A model generated the notes under the pieces. It was not told where the DNA came from. It did not search any database and was given only the letters and a program-made list of their open reading frames with translations. The position numbers and the translations under genes were made by a program. From Hydrogenophaga sp. (GTDB taxonomy: Bacteria; Pseudomonadota; Gammaproteobacteria; Burkholderiales; Burkholderiaceae_C): a stretch of DNA of 64,000 nt. Below are positions 45,601 through 54,647 of the stretch, piece after piece; position 1 is the first letter of the stretch, and each line of letters begins with the position of its first letter. Location of the stretch: NCBI RefSeq assembly GCF_030651625.1, contig NZ_JAUSCF010000022.1, positions 62,001-126,000 of the forward strand. The letters are read 5' to 3'.

Positions 45601-47586
45601 CTAGACCGAAATCGCCTTCAACGTACCAGGTACGATTCTGCCGCCAAAGTCTCGCATCATGCTCTGTACGAAGGGGTCGTCCCTGATCACCTGTTCTGCT
45701 TCCTGTTGCCGGCGCTGCAGATCTTCCGCCACACGCAAGGCTGGCGAGTCGTGGACACGACCGATTTCGACCACCAGCCGCACATCGTGGCCCTGCGCCT
45801 TCAGGGCGGCCGCGAGGCGATCCCGGTTGTTGCCCTGGTTGAGCGACTCCCGCTCCACACGCAGCACCCACTGTTCGACATCGCGCGCCACCAATTGCGA
45901 CTGCAGGCCCAATTCGCGTACCAGAGCAGAAATCAGCTCCGCTCGCGCCAGTGCCATCACCGTATCGAACCAAAAGTCGCCTTCGACCGTGCGTTGAACG
46001 CCATTGGTGGGTCGCTCTGCTCCTTGGGTATGGCGTTGTTCCAGGCGCTCGGACAAACCCGGGTCGCGAACAGGCACCGAGACGACCGGCCGGGTGGCCT
46101 GAACTGTGCCTTCAGAGGGTGCAATCTCGTCCCATGGCGGATGGTCGTCGTCCTCCACGGCATCCGCGCGGTTGTCGTCCCGATGTTGATCGCTGGACTT
46201 TTGGCTGCTCGGCGTTGAAGCAGGCGATTCAGAAGCGCCAGGCACAGGCGCTGCATGCTGCGCGTGATCGCCCGGAGCGTGTTTCTGGGCAGCGACCGAT
46301 GCGGTTGATGGGGCTGGTGCAGCAATCGCGCCCGAAGCAGGCTGCGAGGGCGCCGTAACGGCGGGTTCGGGGGCAGCAGGCCGAGAGCTGACAGGTTCAA
46401 CCCTGCGTGCAGGGACACCCGCGTCAATTTTCAGTGTTTTTTTTTCCGCCAGATTCGGTTGCGCCGCCGAAACATTTGATGCGGGCTTGAACGCCAGGAG
46501 GCGCAGCAACACCATGGTGAGCGCTGCGTATTCATCTGGCGCCAGACCCAGCTCGGCCCTTCCATGCAGGCAAAGGCTGTACAACAACTGGGTCTCGTCC
46601 GCTGGCAGCGCTTGTGCCAGGCGCAGCATCTCCCCAGCATCAGGGTCATCGAAGTCTTGCTCTGCGCCTTTGCCTGGCACCGCCTGCATCACCGCCATGC
46701 GTTGCAGCACGCCCGTCATCTCTTCCAGTGCCGACGCTGCGTTCAGACCATTGAGGCGCATGGTGTCGACCGTGTCCACCACCGTCGCCCCGTCTGCCCT
46801 GGCCAGCGCGTCGATCAGCCGCAACACATAGGAACGATCAACCGCACCCAGCATCTGGCGCACAGTGGCTTCCTGAAGGCGCCCGCCGCCGAAGGCAATG
46901 GCCTGGTCGGTCAGCGAGAGCGCGTCGCGCATGGAACCCCGCGCGGCACGCGACAACAAGCGCAGTGAAGGCGTGTCGGCGTCGACCGCCTCAGACTGCA
47001 GCACCTGCTGCAGATGCTCCAGCACCGTCTCGGGCGCCATGGGCCGGAGGTTGAATTGCAGGCAGCGCGAAAGCACCGTCACCGGCACCTTCTGCGGGTC
47101 TGTGGTTGCCAGCACGAACTTCAGATACTCAGGCGGTTCCTCCAGCGTCTTCAACATGGCATTGAACGCCGTGTTGGTCAGCATGTGAACCTCGTCAATC
47201 ATGAAGACCTTGAATCGCCCTTGCACCGGCTTGTACACCGCCTGCTCCAGCAGCGCCTGAACCTCATCCACACCCCGATTGGAGGCGGCGTCGAGTTCGG
47301 TGTAATCAACGAAGCGGCCGCTGTCGATGTCGGTGCACGCCTGGCACACGCCGCAGGGCTCTGCCGTGATGCCGCCCTGCCCGTCTGTGCCCAGACAGTT
47401 GAGCGACTTGGCCAATATGCGCGACACCGTTGTCTTGCCGACCCCCCGGGTACCCGTGAAAAGGTAGGCGTGGTGCAGCCGCTGGGTCGTCAAGGCGTTG
47501 CTCAGGGCTTGCACCACGTGAGACTGCCCGACCATTTCGGAGAAATTTCGCGGGCGGTACTTGCGGGCAAGGACGACGTAAGACAT
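45601..47586 (-). CDS. dnaX: DNA polymerase III subunit gamma/tau
   Basis: 661 aa from the ATG at 47586 (MSYVVLARKYRPRNF); the upstream in-frame extension lacks homology. Clamp-loader ATPase: Walker A GTRGVGKT (about 43-50), a zinc-binding Cys set around CLGTDGQGG and CGVCQAC, the DEVHML Walker B and the SRC sensor region LSRCLQFNL. The collar domain ends near 370. An Ala/Pro-rich linker (about 385-520) and the tau C-terminal region that contacts the alpha subunit follow. At codons 381-384 an A9 run sits exactly after the collar; slippage either way reaches a stop within five codons, which would yield a gamma-type product. Confidence 0.96.
   Translation of the reverse strand: MSYVVLARKYRPRNFSEMVGQSHVVQALSNALTTQRLHHAYLFTGTRGVGKTTVSRILAKSLNCLGTDGQGGITAEPCGVCQACTDIDSGRFVDYTELDAASNRGVDEVQALLEQAVYKPVQGRFKVFMIDEVHMLTNTAFNAMLKTLEEPPEYLKFVLATTDPQKVPVTVLSRCLQFNLRPMAPETVLEHLQQVLQSEAVDADTPSLRLLSRAARGSMRDALSLTDQAIAFGGGRLQEATVRQMLGAVDRSYVLRLIDALARADGATVVDTVDTMRLNGLNAASALEEMTGVLQRMAVMQAVPGKGAEQDFDDPDAGEMLRLAQALPADETQLLYSLCLHGRAELGLAPDEYAALTMVLLRLLAFKPASNVSAAQPNLAEKKTLKIDAGVPARRVEPVSSRPAAPEPAVTAPSQPASGAIAAPAPSTASVAAQKHAPGDHAQHAAPVPGASESPASTPSSQKSSDQHRDDNRADAVEDDDHPPWDEIAPSEGTVQATRPVVSVPVRDPGLSERLEQRHTQGAERPTNGVQRTVEGDFWFDTVMALARAELISALVRELGLQSQLVARDVEQWVLRVERESLNQGNNRDRLAAALKAQGHDVRLVVEIGRVHDSPALRVAEDLQRRQQEAEQVIRDDPFVQSMMRDFGGRIVPGTLKAISV
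46437..46445 (-). other. A9 slippage/frameshift site in dnaX
   Basis: The coding strand reads GCG GAA AAA AAA ACA CTG. One added A, or a -1 shift, gives AAC ACT GAA AAT TGA and a product of 387 residues. One lost A gives CAC TGA and 384 residues. A weak CCCTG-CACG-CAGGG hairpin is 22 nt downstream. A9 is the run length known to cause transcriptional slippage in Thermus dnaX; its use here is inferred. Confidence 0.6.
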
Positions 47587-47660
47587 GCGAACGATTCTAA
47601 GCGGCGCCCCTCGCATGCATTTCGGAGCACAGGTCAACAACGGGGGTGATCACCATCGCC

Positions 47661-47666
47661 TACAAT
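47661..47666 (+). promoter_or_regulatory. -10 box for 4.5S RNA
   Basis: TACAAT ends 7 bp before the predicted RNA 5' end. No convincing -35 hexamer. A palindrome GGTGATCACC lies just upstream at 47645-47654. Confidence 0.45.
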
Positions 47667-47673
47667 GGCAAAT

Positions 47674-47767
47674 GACGGGCCTTCCCGCATGGTGAAGCGG
47701 CCAACCGGGTCAGGTGGGGAACCAAGCAGCCCTAACTGTGTAGCCAGTGCCGGGGTCAAGGCTCGTC
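47674..47767 (+). ncRNA. ffs: Signal recognition particle RNA (4.5S RNA)
   Basis: About 94 nt. The ends pair: GACGGGCCTT (47674-47683) with AAGGCTCGTC (47758-47767), one G-U. The conserved domain IV is clear: CAGGTGG, tetraloop GGAA at 47718-47721, CC and the AGCAGCC asymmetric-loop side that binds Ffh. The RNA is followed by a pyrimidine-rich CCCCCCTTTCTCTC tract. Divergent from dnaX. Exact ends are uncertain by a few bases. Confidence 0.92.
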
Positions 47768-47793
47768 ACCCCCCTTTCTCTCTTTGGCGACTC

Positions 47794-48783
47794 TCAGGCG
47801 CCCCGCACCAGTTGCATCACCTTGCCTGCGTCCAGTGTGCCGGCCGTCTCGCGAATTTGCGGGAGCCACTGTGTTTGCAGCTGTTTGGCAGGGCCCAGCA
47901 GGCTCTGGAAGGTTTCCTGCAGCAAGGCAGTGCTCATGACCCGGCCGCCAGCGTAGTACCGTTTGGCCACTTGCCCGAGCGCGTAGGTGGTGGCGAACGA
48001 AAAGGCCACACCTGTGGCCGCCCGCCCGATGCCCCCGATCATTCGACCGGCCACCGCGCCGATCAGGCCGCCCAGCAGCTTGCGCCCGAATTGCTCAAGG
48101 TATTGAGAGGTCATCCCCACGCCGACGGCAGCGATGAACTCGCGGATGTGCCCTTGGTCAAGCTCCACCCCGTGGGCCTTGCCGATGTTGTAGACCATGC
48201 GCACCTGCAATGGAATGATGGCCATGGACGCCCATGACTGGGGCAACAATTCAAGTGCACCATTGAGTTTGGCTGCGCTCAGGATCGCGCGATCCAGTTC
48301 TGCATCAAGCTCAGCATTCGCGGATGGTTGTGCCGTCGCCCCTGGCGAAGGAGGCGTGTCCACCCCGGTAGTCGGCTGGATGAGCACTGGCAGCGAGACA
48401 TCGGCAGCTGCAACCAGGGCCTGCTCTTCACGCTCGAATTCGGCTACAGCCGCCACGTCCAAGCCCAGCATGTCCTTCAGACTGGACAGAAAGGCCGATT
48501 CAGCAATGCTTCGCCGGCCATCGGCATCGCACACACAGACAGCCATTTCATAGGCCAGTTGGCTCTGGCCACCATTGCCCAGGCCCTTCACTGCCTCTGA
48601 CAGCGAAACTCGTTCAAGCAACACATCTTGGTAAAGACGCGCAAGACCCGCGCCGCCGGCTTCGTGCCCAAGGGATTCCGCCAGTGACCTGATGGCCTCG
48701 CGCTCCGAGTCGGCCTTCTCGCCGTCTGCAAAGGCGGCCATCAGGGCGATGGTGAGCAGGGCTTGTTGTTCGCTGTTTTTCAT
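47794..48783 (-). CDS. TerB-like/DUF697 fusion protein
   Basis: 329 aa from the ATG at 48783. The N-terminal all-helical TerB/DjlA-N-like domain (about 1-125) has the metal-type acidic motif [17 protein letters not shown] and a second [19 protein letters not shown]. An Ala/Pro/Thr linker is near 150-165. The C-terminal DUF697 (YcjF-like) domain contains [32 protein letters not shown] and [19 protein letters not shown], with hydrophobic Gly-rich segments that may insert in the membrane. No tellurite genes are nearby. The function is unknown. Confidence 0.8.
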   Translation of the reverse strand: MKNSEQQALLTIALMAAFADGEKADSEREAIRSLAESLGHEAGGAGLARLYQDVLLERVSLSEAVKGLGNGGQSQLAYEMAVCVCDADGRRSIAESAFLSSLKDMLGLDVAAVAEFEREEQALVAAADVSLPVLIQPTTGVDTPPSPGATAQPSANAELDAELDRAILSAAKLNGALELLPQSWASMAIIPLQVRMVYNIGKAHGVELDQGHIREFIAAVGVGMTSQYLEQFGRKLLGGLIGAVAGRMIGGIGRAATGVAFSFATTYALGQVAKRYYAGGRVMSTALLQETFQSLLGPAKQLQTQWLPQIRETAGTLDAGKVMQLVRGA

Positions 48784-48894
48784 GGGTGGCTTGCGCAGTT
48801 TGAATGGACAGAACTGCAATGTAGTTCAGTGGGGTGGAAACGGTGGCGAGCCCCTCCTACAGACGGCACTTCGCCTTGCGTCGATAATCCCCTC

Positions 48895-49440
48895 ATGCGA
48901 TTTCTGATTGACTTTTTCCCCATCGGGCTGTTTGTCGCTGCCTACAAGCTGCACGACATTTACACCGCCACCGCCGTGCTCATGCTGGCCACGCTGGTGC
49001 AGACCGGCATCATCTATGCCATCGACCGCAAGCTTCAGACGCTGCACAAGGTGACGCTGGTGCTGGTGATTGTCTTTGGTGCACTCACGCTGTTCCTGCA
49101 GGACGAGCGTTTCATCAAGTGGAAGCCCACGGTGCTTTATGCCAGCATGGCCATCGTGCTGGGTGCTGCCTTGTGGATCTGGAAGAAGAATTTCCTTCAG
49201 CTTCTCCTGGGCAGCCAGCTCACGTTGCCCGATGGCGTGTGGGCGCGCTTGACGGTGATATGGATCGGCTACTTTCTGTTCATGGCCGCCATCAATGCCT
49301 ATGTGGCAGCCTATTTTTCGACCGAATTCTGGGTGAATTTCAAGCTGTGGGGATACGCCTTCCCCCTCGTTTTCATCGTGGGTCAGGGGCTCTACATATC
49401 GCGCTACCTCAAAGATGAGGACGGAGTCGAGAAATCATGA
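48895..49440 (+). CDS. yciB: Inner membrane-spanning protein YciB (septation protein A)
   Basis: 181 aa from the ATG at 48895 ([19 protein letters not shown]); the longer open frame upstream lacks homology. Five to six membrane helices, with the family motifs [34 protein letters not shown] and [20 protein letters not shown]. Involved in cell envelope integrity and division in enterobacteria and Shigella. Overlaps bolA by 4 bp, a linkage conserved in Burkholderiales. Confidence 0.93.
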   Translation: MRFLIDFFPIGLFVAAYKLHDIYTATAVLMLATLVQTGIIYAIDRKLQTLHKVTLVLVIVFGALTLFLQDERFIKWKPTVLYASMAIVLGAALWIWKKNFLQLLLGSQLTLPDGVWARLTVIWIGYFLFMAAINAYVAAYFSTEFWVNFKLWGYAFPLVFIVGQGLYISRYLKDEDGVEKS

Positions 49441-49727
49441 TCCCAACACCATTGCCTGCCGACAGCGTACCCACTGCGGAAGCGATTCACACGACCCTGC
49501 AGTCGGCCTTGTCGCCCGTGTTGCTTGAGGTACTCGACGAAAGCGCTGCCCACGCAGGTCATGCTGGAGCCAATGGCCTGGGCCGCGGCACCCATTTCAG
49601 GGTCCGGATCGGCGGCCCTGCGTTTGCTGGCAAGAGTCGCGTCGCGCAACATCGCCTTGTGTATGATGCGCTGCGCAAATTCACCGCGGCCGGTCTTCAC
49701 GCATTGGCCATTGAAATCAAATCCTGA
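49437..49727 (+). CDS. BolA family protein
   Basis: 96 aa. Class II KH-like fold: the [28 protein letters not shown] segment contains the invariant GxSRVxxHRxVY helix-loop, followed by ALAIEIKS. BolA proteins partner monothiol glutaredoxins in [2Fe-2S] handling and can bind DNA. The gap to the parvulin gene is 138 bp. Confidence 0.92.
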   Translation: MIPTPLPADSVPTAEAIHTTLQSALSPVLLEVLDESAAHAGHAGANGLGRGTHFRVRIGGPAFAGKSRVAQHRLVYDALRKFTAAGLHALAIEIKS

Positions 49728-49865
49728 CGAAGCCACTTGCCTTCGGGGCCAACCCAGGGTGATGGCCTTCGGCTTCGATACCTTCTGACACCTTGAGCCC
49801 GGGCCAAGGAGCAACTTTGCCGAACCCACGTGCTCAAATTCCATTTTTTCGAACCGAGGAATTCC

Positions 49866-50645
49866 ATGAAAATCTCAATGTCGGCCCTGACAGTGGCTGT
49901 GATCATCGCGGCGTCACCCTGGGCCGCCGCACAAAACGTGGCCATCGTGAACGGCAAGGCCGTGCCCACCGCGCGGGTCGATGCCCTGGCGCAGCAGATT
50001 GAGGCCTCCGGACGTCCAATCAACGACGAAGTGCGTGCGCAGATCAAGGAAGAAGTGATCCTGCGAGAAATCTTCATGCAGGAAGCTCAGAAGCGGGGCA
50101 TTGCCGCTACCGAGGAATACAAGACCCAGATGGAGCTGGCGCGCCAGACCATCATGATCAGGGCCCTGTTTGCCGACTACCAGGCCAAGAACCCGGTGTC
50201 TGTGGCCGACATGCAGGCCGAATACAACAAATTCAAGGCGGCCAACAGCGGCAAGGAATACCGAGCCCGTCACATCCTGGTCGAGAAGGAAGACGAGGCC
50301 AAGGCCATCGTCAAATCCATCAAGGGCGGTGCCAAGTTTGAGGACATCGCAAAAAAGCAGTCCAAGGATCCTGGATCCGGTGCCAACGGTGGAGACCTGG
50401 ACTGGGCAGCGGCCGCCAGCTACGTGACAGAGTTTTCCGAGGCCATGGTCAAACTCGACAAGGGTCAGATGACCGAAGTGCCAGTCAAGAGCCAGTTTGG
50501 CTGGCACGTCATCCGGGTGGACGACATCCGAGAAGCCCAGTTGCCAGCTTTTGAAGAGGTCAAGCCGCAGATCGAGCAACAGATGACCCAGCAGAAGATG
50601 GCCGAATTCCAGCAGTCGCTGCGAGACAAAGCCAAGGTGGAATAA
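49866..50645 (+). CDS. Periplasmic parvulin-type peptidyl-prolyl isomerase
   Basis: 259 aa from the ATG at 49866, with GAGGAA upstream. A signal peptide covers about residues 1-22 (cleavage after AAA). A SurA-N-like helical chaperone region spans about 25-120. The parvulin domain is at about 130-225: YRARHILVEKEDEAKAIV, KQSKDPGSGANGGDLDW and SQFGWHVIRVDD. A Gln-rich C-terminal helix follows. Assists folding of exported proteins. A strong terminator is 55 bp downstream. Confidence 0.93.
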   Translation: MKISMSALTVAVIIAASPWAAAQNVAIVNGKAVPTARVDALAQQIEASGRPINDEVRAQIKEEVILREIFMQEAQKRGIAATEEYKTQMELARQTIMIRALFADYQAKNPVSVADMQAEYNKFKAANSGKEYRARHILVEKEDEAKAIVKSIKGGAKFEDIAKKQSKDPGSGANGGDLDWAAAASYVTEFSEAMVKLDKGQMTEVPVKSQFGWHVIRVDDIREAQLPAFEEVKPQIEQQMTQQKMAEFQQSLRDKAKVE

Positions 50646-50699
50646 GGAACTCTGCTTTCGGCGCAGTTGCCCCATTGGAGCGCGCCGCATCAGCAACCC

Positions 50700-50723
50700 A
50701 GGCGGCTTCGGCCGCCTTTTTTT
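50700..50723 (+). terminator. Rho-independent terminator after the parvulin gene
   Basis: GGCGGC-TTCG-GCCGCC (50701-50716) followed by seven T. Confidence 0.92.
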
Positions 50724-50858
50724 CGCCTCTGCATCTCCAAATGCAATATGCCGAAATGACACCCGCGACCAGGCCTCCATTGGCCTCCCCATCGACACCG
50801 TCGTCTGGTTCAATGCCCCAACATCGATTCATCCCTTTTTGCCCACGGGAGATTCCTT

Positions 50859-52259
50859 TTGCCCGCGAACCAACCTGCTACGCCGTCTCCGAATGGCCGA
50901 GAACGCCTGGACTGGCCCCGCGCCCAGTCCTTCCTGGCGCGTGAGCGCGCGATGTATGCAGCGCGCAATCCGCGTTCGGCAGCGCTGGCGGCACAGGCCG
51001 ACGCGCACCTGCTGTTCGGTGTGCCCCTGCACTGGATGCGCGACTGGGGCACCCCTTTCCCTCTGCAAGTGGCGCACGCCAGCGGCGCCCACGTGGTCGA
51101 CGAAGATGGTCACACACTGGTGGATTTCTGCCTGGGTGACACGGGCGCCATGTTCGGCCACTCACCGTTGCCTGTGCAGCTGGCCTTGCAACAGCAGGCC
51201 ACGCGGGGGTTCACCACCATGCTGTCGACCGAAGACGCCTCCGTGGTGGCGAAAGCGCTGAGCGAACGCTTCCGCCTGCCCTACTGGCAATTTGCGCTGA
51301 GCGCGACCGATGCCAACCGCTACATCGTGCGCTGGATACGCGCTGCGACCGGGCGCAAGAAACTGCTGGTGTTCAACGGTTGTTACCACGGCACCATCGA
51401 AGACGTGTTCGTCGATCTGGTGGATGGACAAGCCGTCCAGCGCGACAGTCTGCTGGGCCAGGTGCACAACCTGCTGGAACACACGGTGGTGATCGAATTC
51501 AACGACCTGCCGGCGCTGGAGGCTGCCTTGCAAGCTGGTGATGTGGCCTGTGTGCTGGCAGAGCCGGCCATGACCAACATCGGCATGGTGCTGCCCTCAC
51601 CCGGCTATTGGCTGGCGGCTCAGGCGCTGATACGGCAGCAAGGTGCTCTGCTGGTGATGGACGAAACCCACACCATCAGCACCGGTGCAGGCGGCTACTG
51701 CCAGGTGCATGGCCTTGAGCCCGACGCCCTGGTGCTGGGCAAGCCGGTGGGCGGCGGCGTGCCCTGCGCCGTCTACGGCATGAGCGCCGAACTGGCCCGC
51801 CGTGCAGTGCACGCCAAGGCAGACGCACCGCCCGGGCACAGCGGCATCGGCACCACGCTCACCGGCAACATGCTGTCCATGGCGGCGATGCGGGCGACCC
51901 TCACCGAGGTGATGACGCCCGCCGCCTACGCCCACATGCTGCCCCTGGCCCACCAACTGGCCGAGGGCATTCGGCACATCCTGGCCGAGCGTCAACTCCC
52001 CTGGTGCGTGACGGAACTGGGTGCCCGGGTGGAATTCCAGTTCTGCTCCGCACCCCCGCACAACGGCAGCGAAGCCGGTGCCAGGCTGGACGCGGAGCTG
52101 GAACACCTGATCCACCTGGGGCTGCTCAACCGGGGCGTGCTGATCACGCCGTTCCACAACATGATGCTGGTGTGTCCGCAGACCACAGTTGCCGACGTGG
52201 ATCGGCTGCTGGCAGCGCTGGCGTCGGTGCTCGACGATGTCGTGCTGCAGACGACCTGA
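50859..52259 (+). CDS. Class III PLP-dependent aminotransferase, glutamate-1-semialdehyde aminomutase-like
   Basis: 466 aa from a TTG at 50859 with GGGAG 7 bp upstream; the next ATG (50952) would remove the conserved AQSFLARERAMYAARNPRS region. The PLP fold is complete: GDTGAMFGH, the aromatic-contact NGCYHGTIEDV, the Asp of LLVMDETHT and the Schiff-base Lys295 in LGKPVGGGVP, then GTTLTGNMLSMAAM. Length and the GKPxGGG motif resemble HemL, but the extra N-terminus and the Glu-free pocket suggest a different amino substrate. Not the housekeeping hemL, as far as I can judge. Neighbours give no pathway. Confidence 0.82.
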   Translation: MPANQPATPSPNGRERLDWPRAQSFLARERAMYAARNPRSAALAAQADAHLLFGVPLHWMRDWGTPFPLQVAHASGAHVVDEDGHTLVDFCLGDTGAMFGHSPLPVQLALQQQATRGFTTMLSTEDASVVAKALSERFRLPYWQFALSATDANRYIVRWIRAATGRKKLLVFNGCYHGTIEDVFVDLVDGQAVQRDSLLGQVHNLLEHTVVIEFNDLPALEAALQAGDVACVLAEPAMTNIGMVLPSPGYWLAAQALIRQQGALLVMDETHTISTGAGGYCQVHGLEPDALVLGKPVGGGVPCAVYGMSAELARRAVHAKADAPPGHSGIGTTLTGNMLSMAAMRATLTEVMTPAAYAHMLPLAHQLAEGIRHILAERQLPWCVTELGARVEFQFCSAPPHNGSEAGARLDAELEHLIHLGLLNRGVLITPFHNMMLVCPQTTVADVDRLLAALASVLDDVVLQTT

Positions 52260-52269
52260 GCCTATTCGC

Positions 52270-53034
52270 TCAACGCACCAGGTAAACGGCCAGCCCAATC
52301 AGGCCGATCATCACTGGCTGATGCAGCAGATAGTAGCTCAGGCTCCATCGACCCAGCATGGCCAGACCGCGCGACACCCCACCAGCGGGCGCTGCCCCCG
52401 ATCCCAGCCAGCCAGGGCGGTGGCGCAGCACCCACTGCCCTGCAGCCACACCCCACCAGAGCACGCCCAGCCAGGGCAGCAGGGGCACATAGTCTTCGGT
52501 AATCGGCTTGCGGCTGATGAAGCCCAGCCAGTTCAAGCCGCGCGAGTTCAACACCTCCAGCACCGGCCATTGCGCAATGACGGTGGCTGCCAGCCACGGC
52601 AAGCAGACGGCCAAGGCGCCCAGCGGCCAAAGCCAGCGACCCCAGCCCACCGTGAGACGCGCCAGCACCAGCATCACCGCGATGCCGTGCAACACACCAA
52701 AATAGATGAAGCTTTTGGGGAACATGAGCAGCGAGCCGGCGGTGACCAGCAGCGCGGCAGCCGCCACCTGAGTCCAGCGCCGCCAGAAGCGCGGCCAGCC
52801 CTGCCCCTGGCTGCTGGCCACTGCCTGAGAGAGCCCTGCCGTGAACAGAAACAGGCTCACGATCAGTGTGCGCTGCCAGGTCCAGAACGGGTCACGGTAG
52901 AAGTTCTCGTGGATCAGTCCGAAATGGTTGAGGTCGAAACTGAAATGAAACACCGTCATCCACAGCATGGCCACGGCGCGCAGCTGGTCGATGCGGTCGA
53001 GCCGGTGCTGGGGGTGAGCCACAGGCATGATCAT
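52270..53034 (-). CDS. DUF1624 membrane protein (heparan-alpha-glucosaminide acetyltransferase-like)
   Basis: 254 aa from the ATG at 53034 (53028 is an alternative). The N-terminal RLDRIDQLRAVAMLWMTVFHFSFDL matches the DUF1624/HGSNAT-catalytic start, with the His/Asp of helix 1-2. About seven hydrophobic helices; WSLSYYLLHQPVMIGLIG near the C-terminus is typical. Family members are proposed transmembrane acyltransferases. Convergent with the aminotransferase gene (10 bp gap) and close to the exported hypothetical upstream. Confidence 0.82.
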   Translation of the reverse strand: MIMPVAHPQHRLDRIDQLRAVAMLWMTVFHFSFDLNHFGLIHENFYRDPFWTWQRTLIVSLFLFTAGLSQAVASSQGQGWPRFWRRWTQVAAAALLVTAGSLLMFPKSFIYFGVLHGIAVMLVLARLTVGWGRWLWPLGALAVCLPWLAATVIAQWPVLEVLNSRGLNWLGFISRKPITEDYVPLLPWLGVLWWGVAAGQWVLRHRPGWLGSGAAPAGGVSRGLAMLGRWSLSYYLLHQPVMIGLIGLAVYLVR

Positions 53035-53047
53035 GCGGGCGCGTTCA

Positions 53048-54610
53048 CTATCTGCCGAAAAGGCGCTGAAACACCGAAGGCCCACTGCCTGGCAGACACA
53101 GCAACCCCCAGTCCGGCCGCTCTGCGAGCCTCGTATGTGCTGCAGCGTGTTCGTGGCTGGCGGCCTTCCGGATCCAGTGGGCAGAGGCCAGGTCGACCTC
53201 TGCGTGGCGGGCCGGGTCGATCACCACCCGGGGCAGCAACACCACCGCATCGTGGGCAGATGCCATGTTGCCACCTTGCGCACCCAGCAGGTGCCAGCCC
53301 AGCGCCTGGGCATCGTTGCGCGCCACGCTGGCAAAACCGTCCGTGTGGGCAGACCCCATGCAATGGGCGGCGCTGGCAAGCCCGAGCGAGGCACCCAGTT
53401 TGCAATGCGCAAGCAGGCTTGCGAAATCCCCTTGCGTCAAACCCAGACCCCCAAGCACGTGCGCCTCCACGATTTGCTTCATGGCCCAGTCGCTGCCGAT
53501 GACCATGGCCGAAAAGGCAGTCTCGTAAGCCTCCTTGTTCCGCCCCTGCTGACGCAGCGCCCAGGATTTGCGCTCAAGAGCCGCTTTGTGATGCGGATGA
53601 AGCGCGAGAATGCGGTCGGCCAATGCCACCATGACCGGCCAGTTGTTCACTCGATTTTCAGCATCGAGCCAGCCAGTCAGATTGGCCAGCGTGGGCGCCA
53701 TCTTCACCCTCGCTTCCCAGTAGGGCCGCCAGGTCAGTGGGTTGGGGTCTCTTCCCGTGGGTCGAATGTGTTCGTCCAGCGCCTGCTCCAGCGAGCGGCG
53801 GTGTGGCTGCGGTAGTGCCAGCTTGTCCGCCAGGGCCCTGAGCCGGGCGAACCGCTGATCGCGAATCTCCCGCTCCTGAGGCCCGCCTGCGTGACTGGCC
53901 GCGCGCAGGTACAGCCACTCATCATGAGGAGCGTATTCGATCAGTGCCAGGTAGCGGTCCCAGGCCGATTGGCGCTGGGCGCCGTCAAGCAGGAAGCGGG
54001 CCGGCAGGTCGACCTCGCGAGCCGCCATGCCGTAGAAGCCGCCTTGCGCCATCAACGCGTCCACCAGCGGCAGCGCTTGTTGCACCCGGTTGCGGGGTCG
54101 GTGGTAGTAGCCCCCCGCGCGCTCAGGCGCGTACCGGTCCCGGTGCACTTCATAGGCCGCGTGCACCCAGGCTGCTGCCAGCATGAGCTGGGCCGCCTGC
54201 GACGCGGGGTTGCGCGCGTGCCAGGTCTGCAGCGGGTGCAGCATGGACAAGCCCCGGCCTTCGAGCACATCCAGGCTGCGGACCATCGCCCGCATCTGCT
54301 CGGTCCGGTCCTGCATGGCGGCGATGCCGTCCCAGTGCGCCTGCACGCCATTGAAGTCGCCACGCACCAGTTGTGAAGCCATGCGGTAGGCCCCCAGGTA
54401 GTGCCGCTCGATCAGTGGGGTGGGAAGGCGCGACAGGTCCACCGGGGGTGGTGAAGGCAAGGTCACACCAAAGGTTTCCAGCTCCCAATCGCGGTCACCC
54501 TTTTCACAGGTGGCCTGCTGTGCGTTTAAGACGGGGTGGACAGACAGCAGGGCCAGACACAGCGATGCCGCACCCCATGCGCGGCCAAAAACGAACGGGC
54601 TCAAATGCAA
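53048..54610 (-). CDS. Exported hypothetical protein, possibly DUF4034-type
   Basis: 520 aa. The N-terminus MHLSPFVFGRAWGAASLCLA is a signal peptide ending near ALNAQQ. The rest is helical and rich in Ala/Leu/Arg/Trp, with pairs of helices like tetratricopeptide or Sel1 repeats: HPHHKAALERKSWALRQQGR near residue 350, then CKLGASLGLASAAHCMGSAH and DAQALGWHLLGAQGG. The first half recalls DUF4034 proteins, but I cannot confirm that. No catalytic motif is seen. Probably cotranscribed with the DUF1624 gene. Confidence 0.65.
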   Translation of the reverse strand: MHLSPFVFGRAWGAASLCLALLSVHPVLNAQQATCEKGDRDWELETFGVTLPSPPPVDLSRLPTPLIERHYLGAYRMASQLVRGDFNGVQAHWDGIAAMQDRTEQMRAMVRSLDVLEGRGLSMLHPLQTWHARNPASQAAQLMLAAAWVHAAYEVHRDRYAPERAGGYYHRPRNRVQQALPLVDALMAQGGFYGMAAREVDLPARFLLDGAQRQSAWDRYLALIEYAPHDEWLYLRAASHAGGPQEREIRDQRFARLRALADKLALPQPHRRSLEQALDEHIRPTGRDPNPLTWRPYWEARVKMAPTLANLTGWLDAENRVNNWPVMVALADRILALHPHHKAALERKSWALRQQGRNKEAYETAFSAMVIGSDWAMKQIVEAHVLGGLGLTQGDFASLLAHCKLGASLGLASAAHCMGSAHTDGFASVARNDAQALGWHLLGAQGGNMASAHDAVVLLPRVVIDPARHAEVDLASAHWIRKAASHEHAAAHTRLAERPDWGLLCLPGSGPSVFQRLFGR

Positions 54611-54647
54611 TCCTCCGAGACTGGTTTCTTGGGTTTCTTGGATGTAT

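Noticed and set aside
46401-46414. CCCTG-CACG-CAGGG hairpin as a stimulator of dnaX frameshifting
   Set aside because: It is 22 nt beyond the slippery run, much farther than in E. coli dnaX, and only 5 bp long. I keep the A-run but not this as a required element.
52189-53502. 437-codon plus-strand frame across the DUF1624 and hypothetical genes
   Set aside because: Gln/His/Pro/Arg-rich shadow composition, starting inside the aminotransferase gene; no domain seen.
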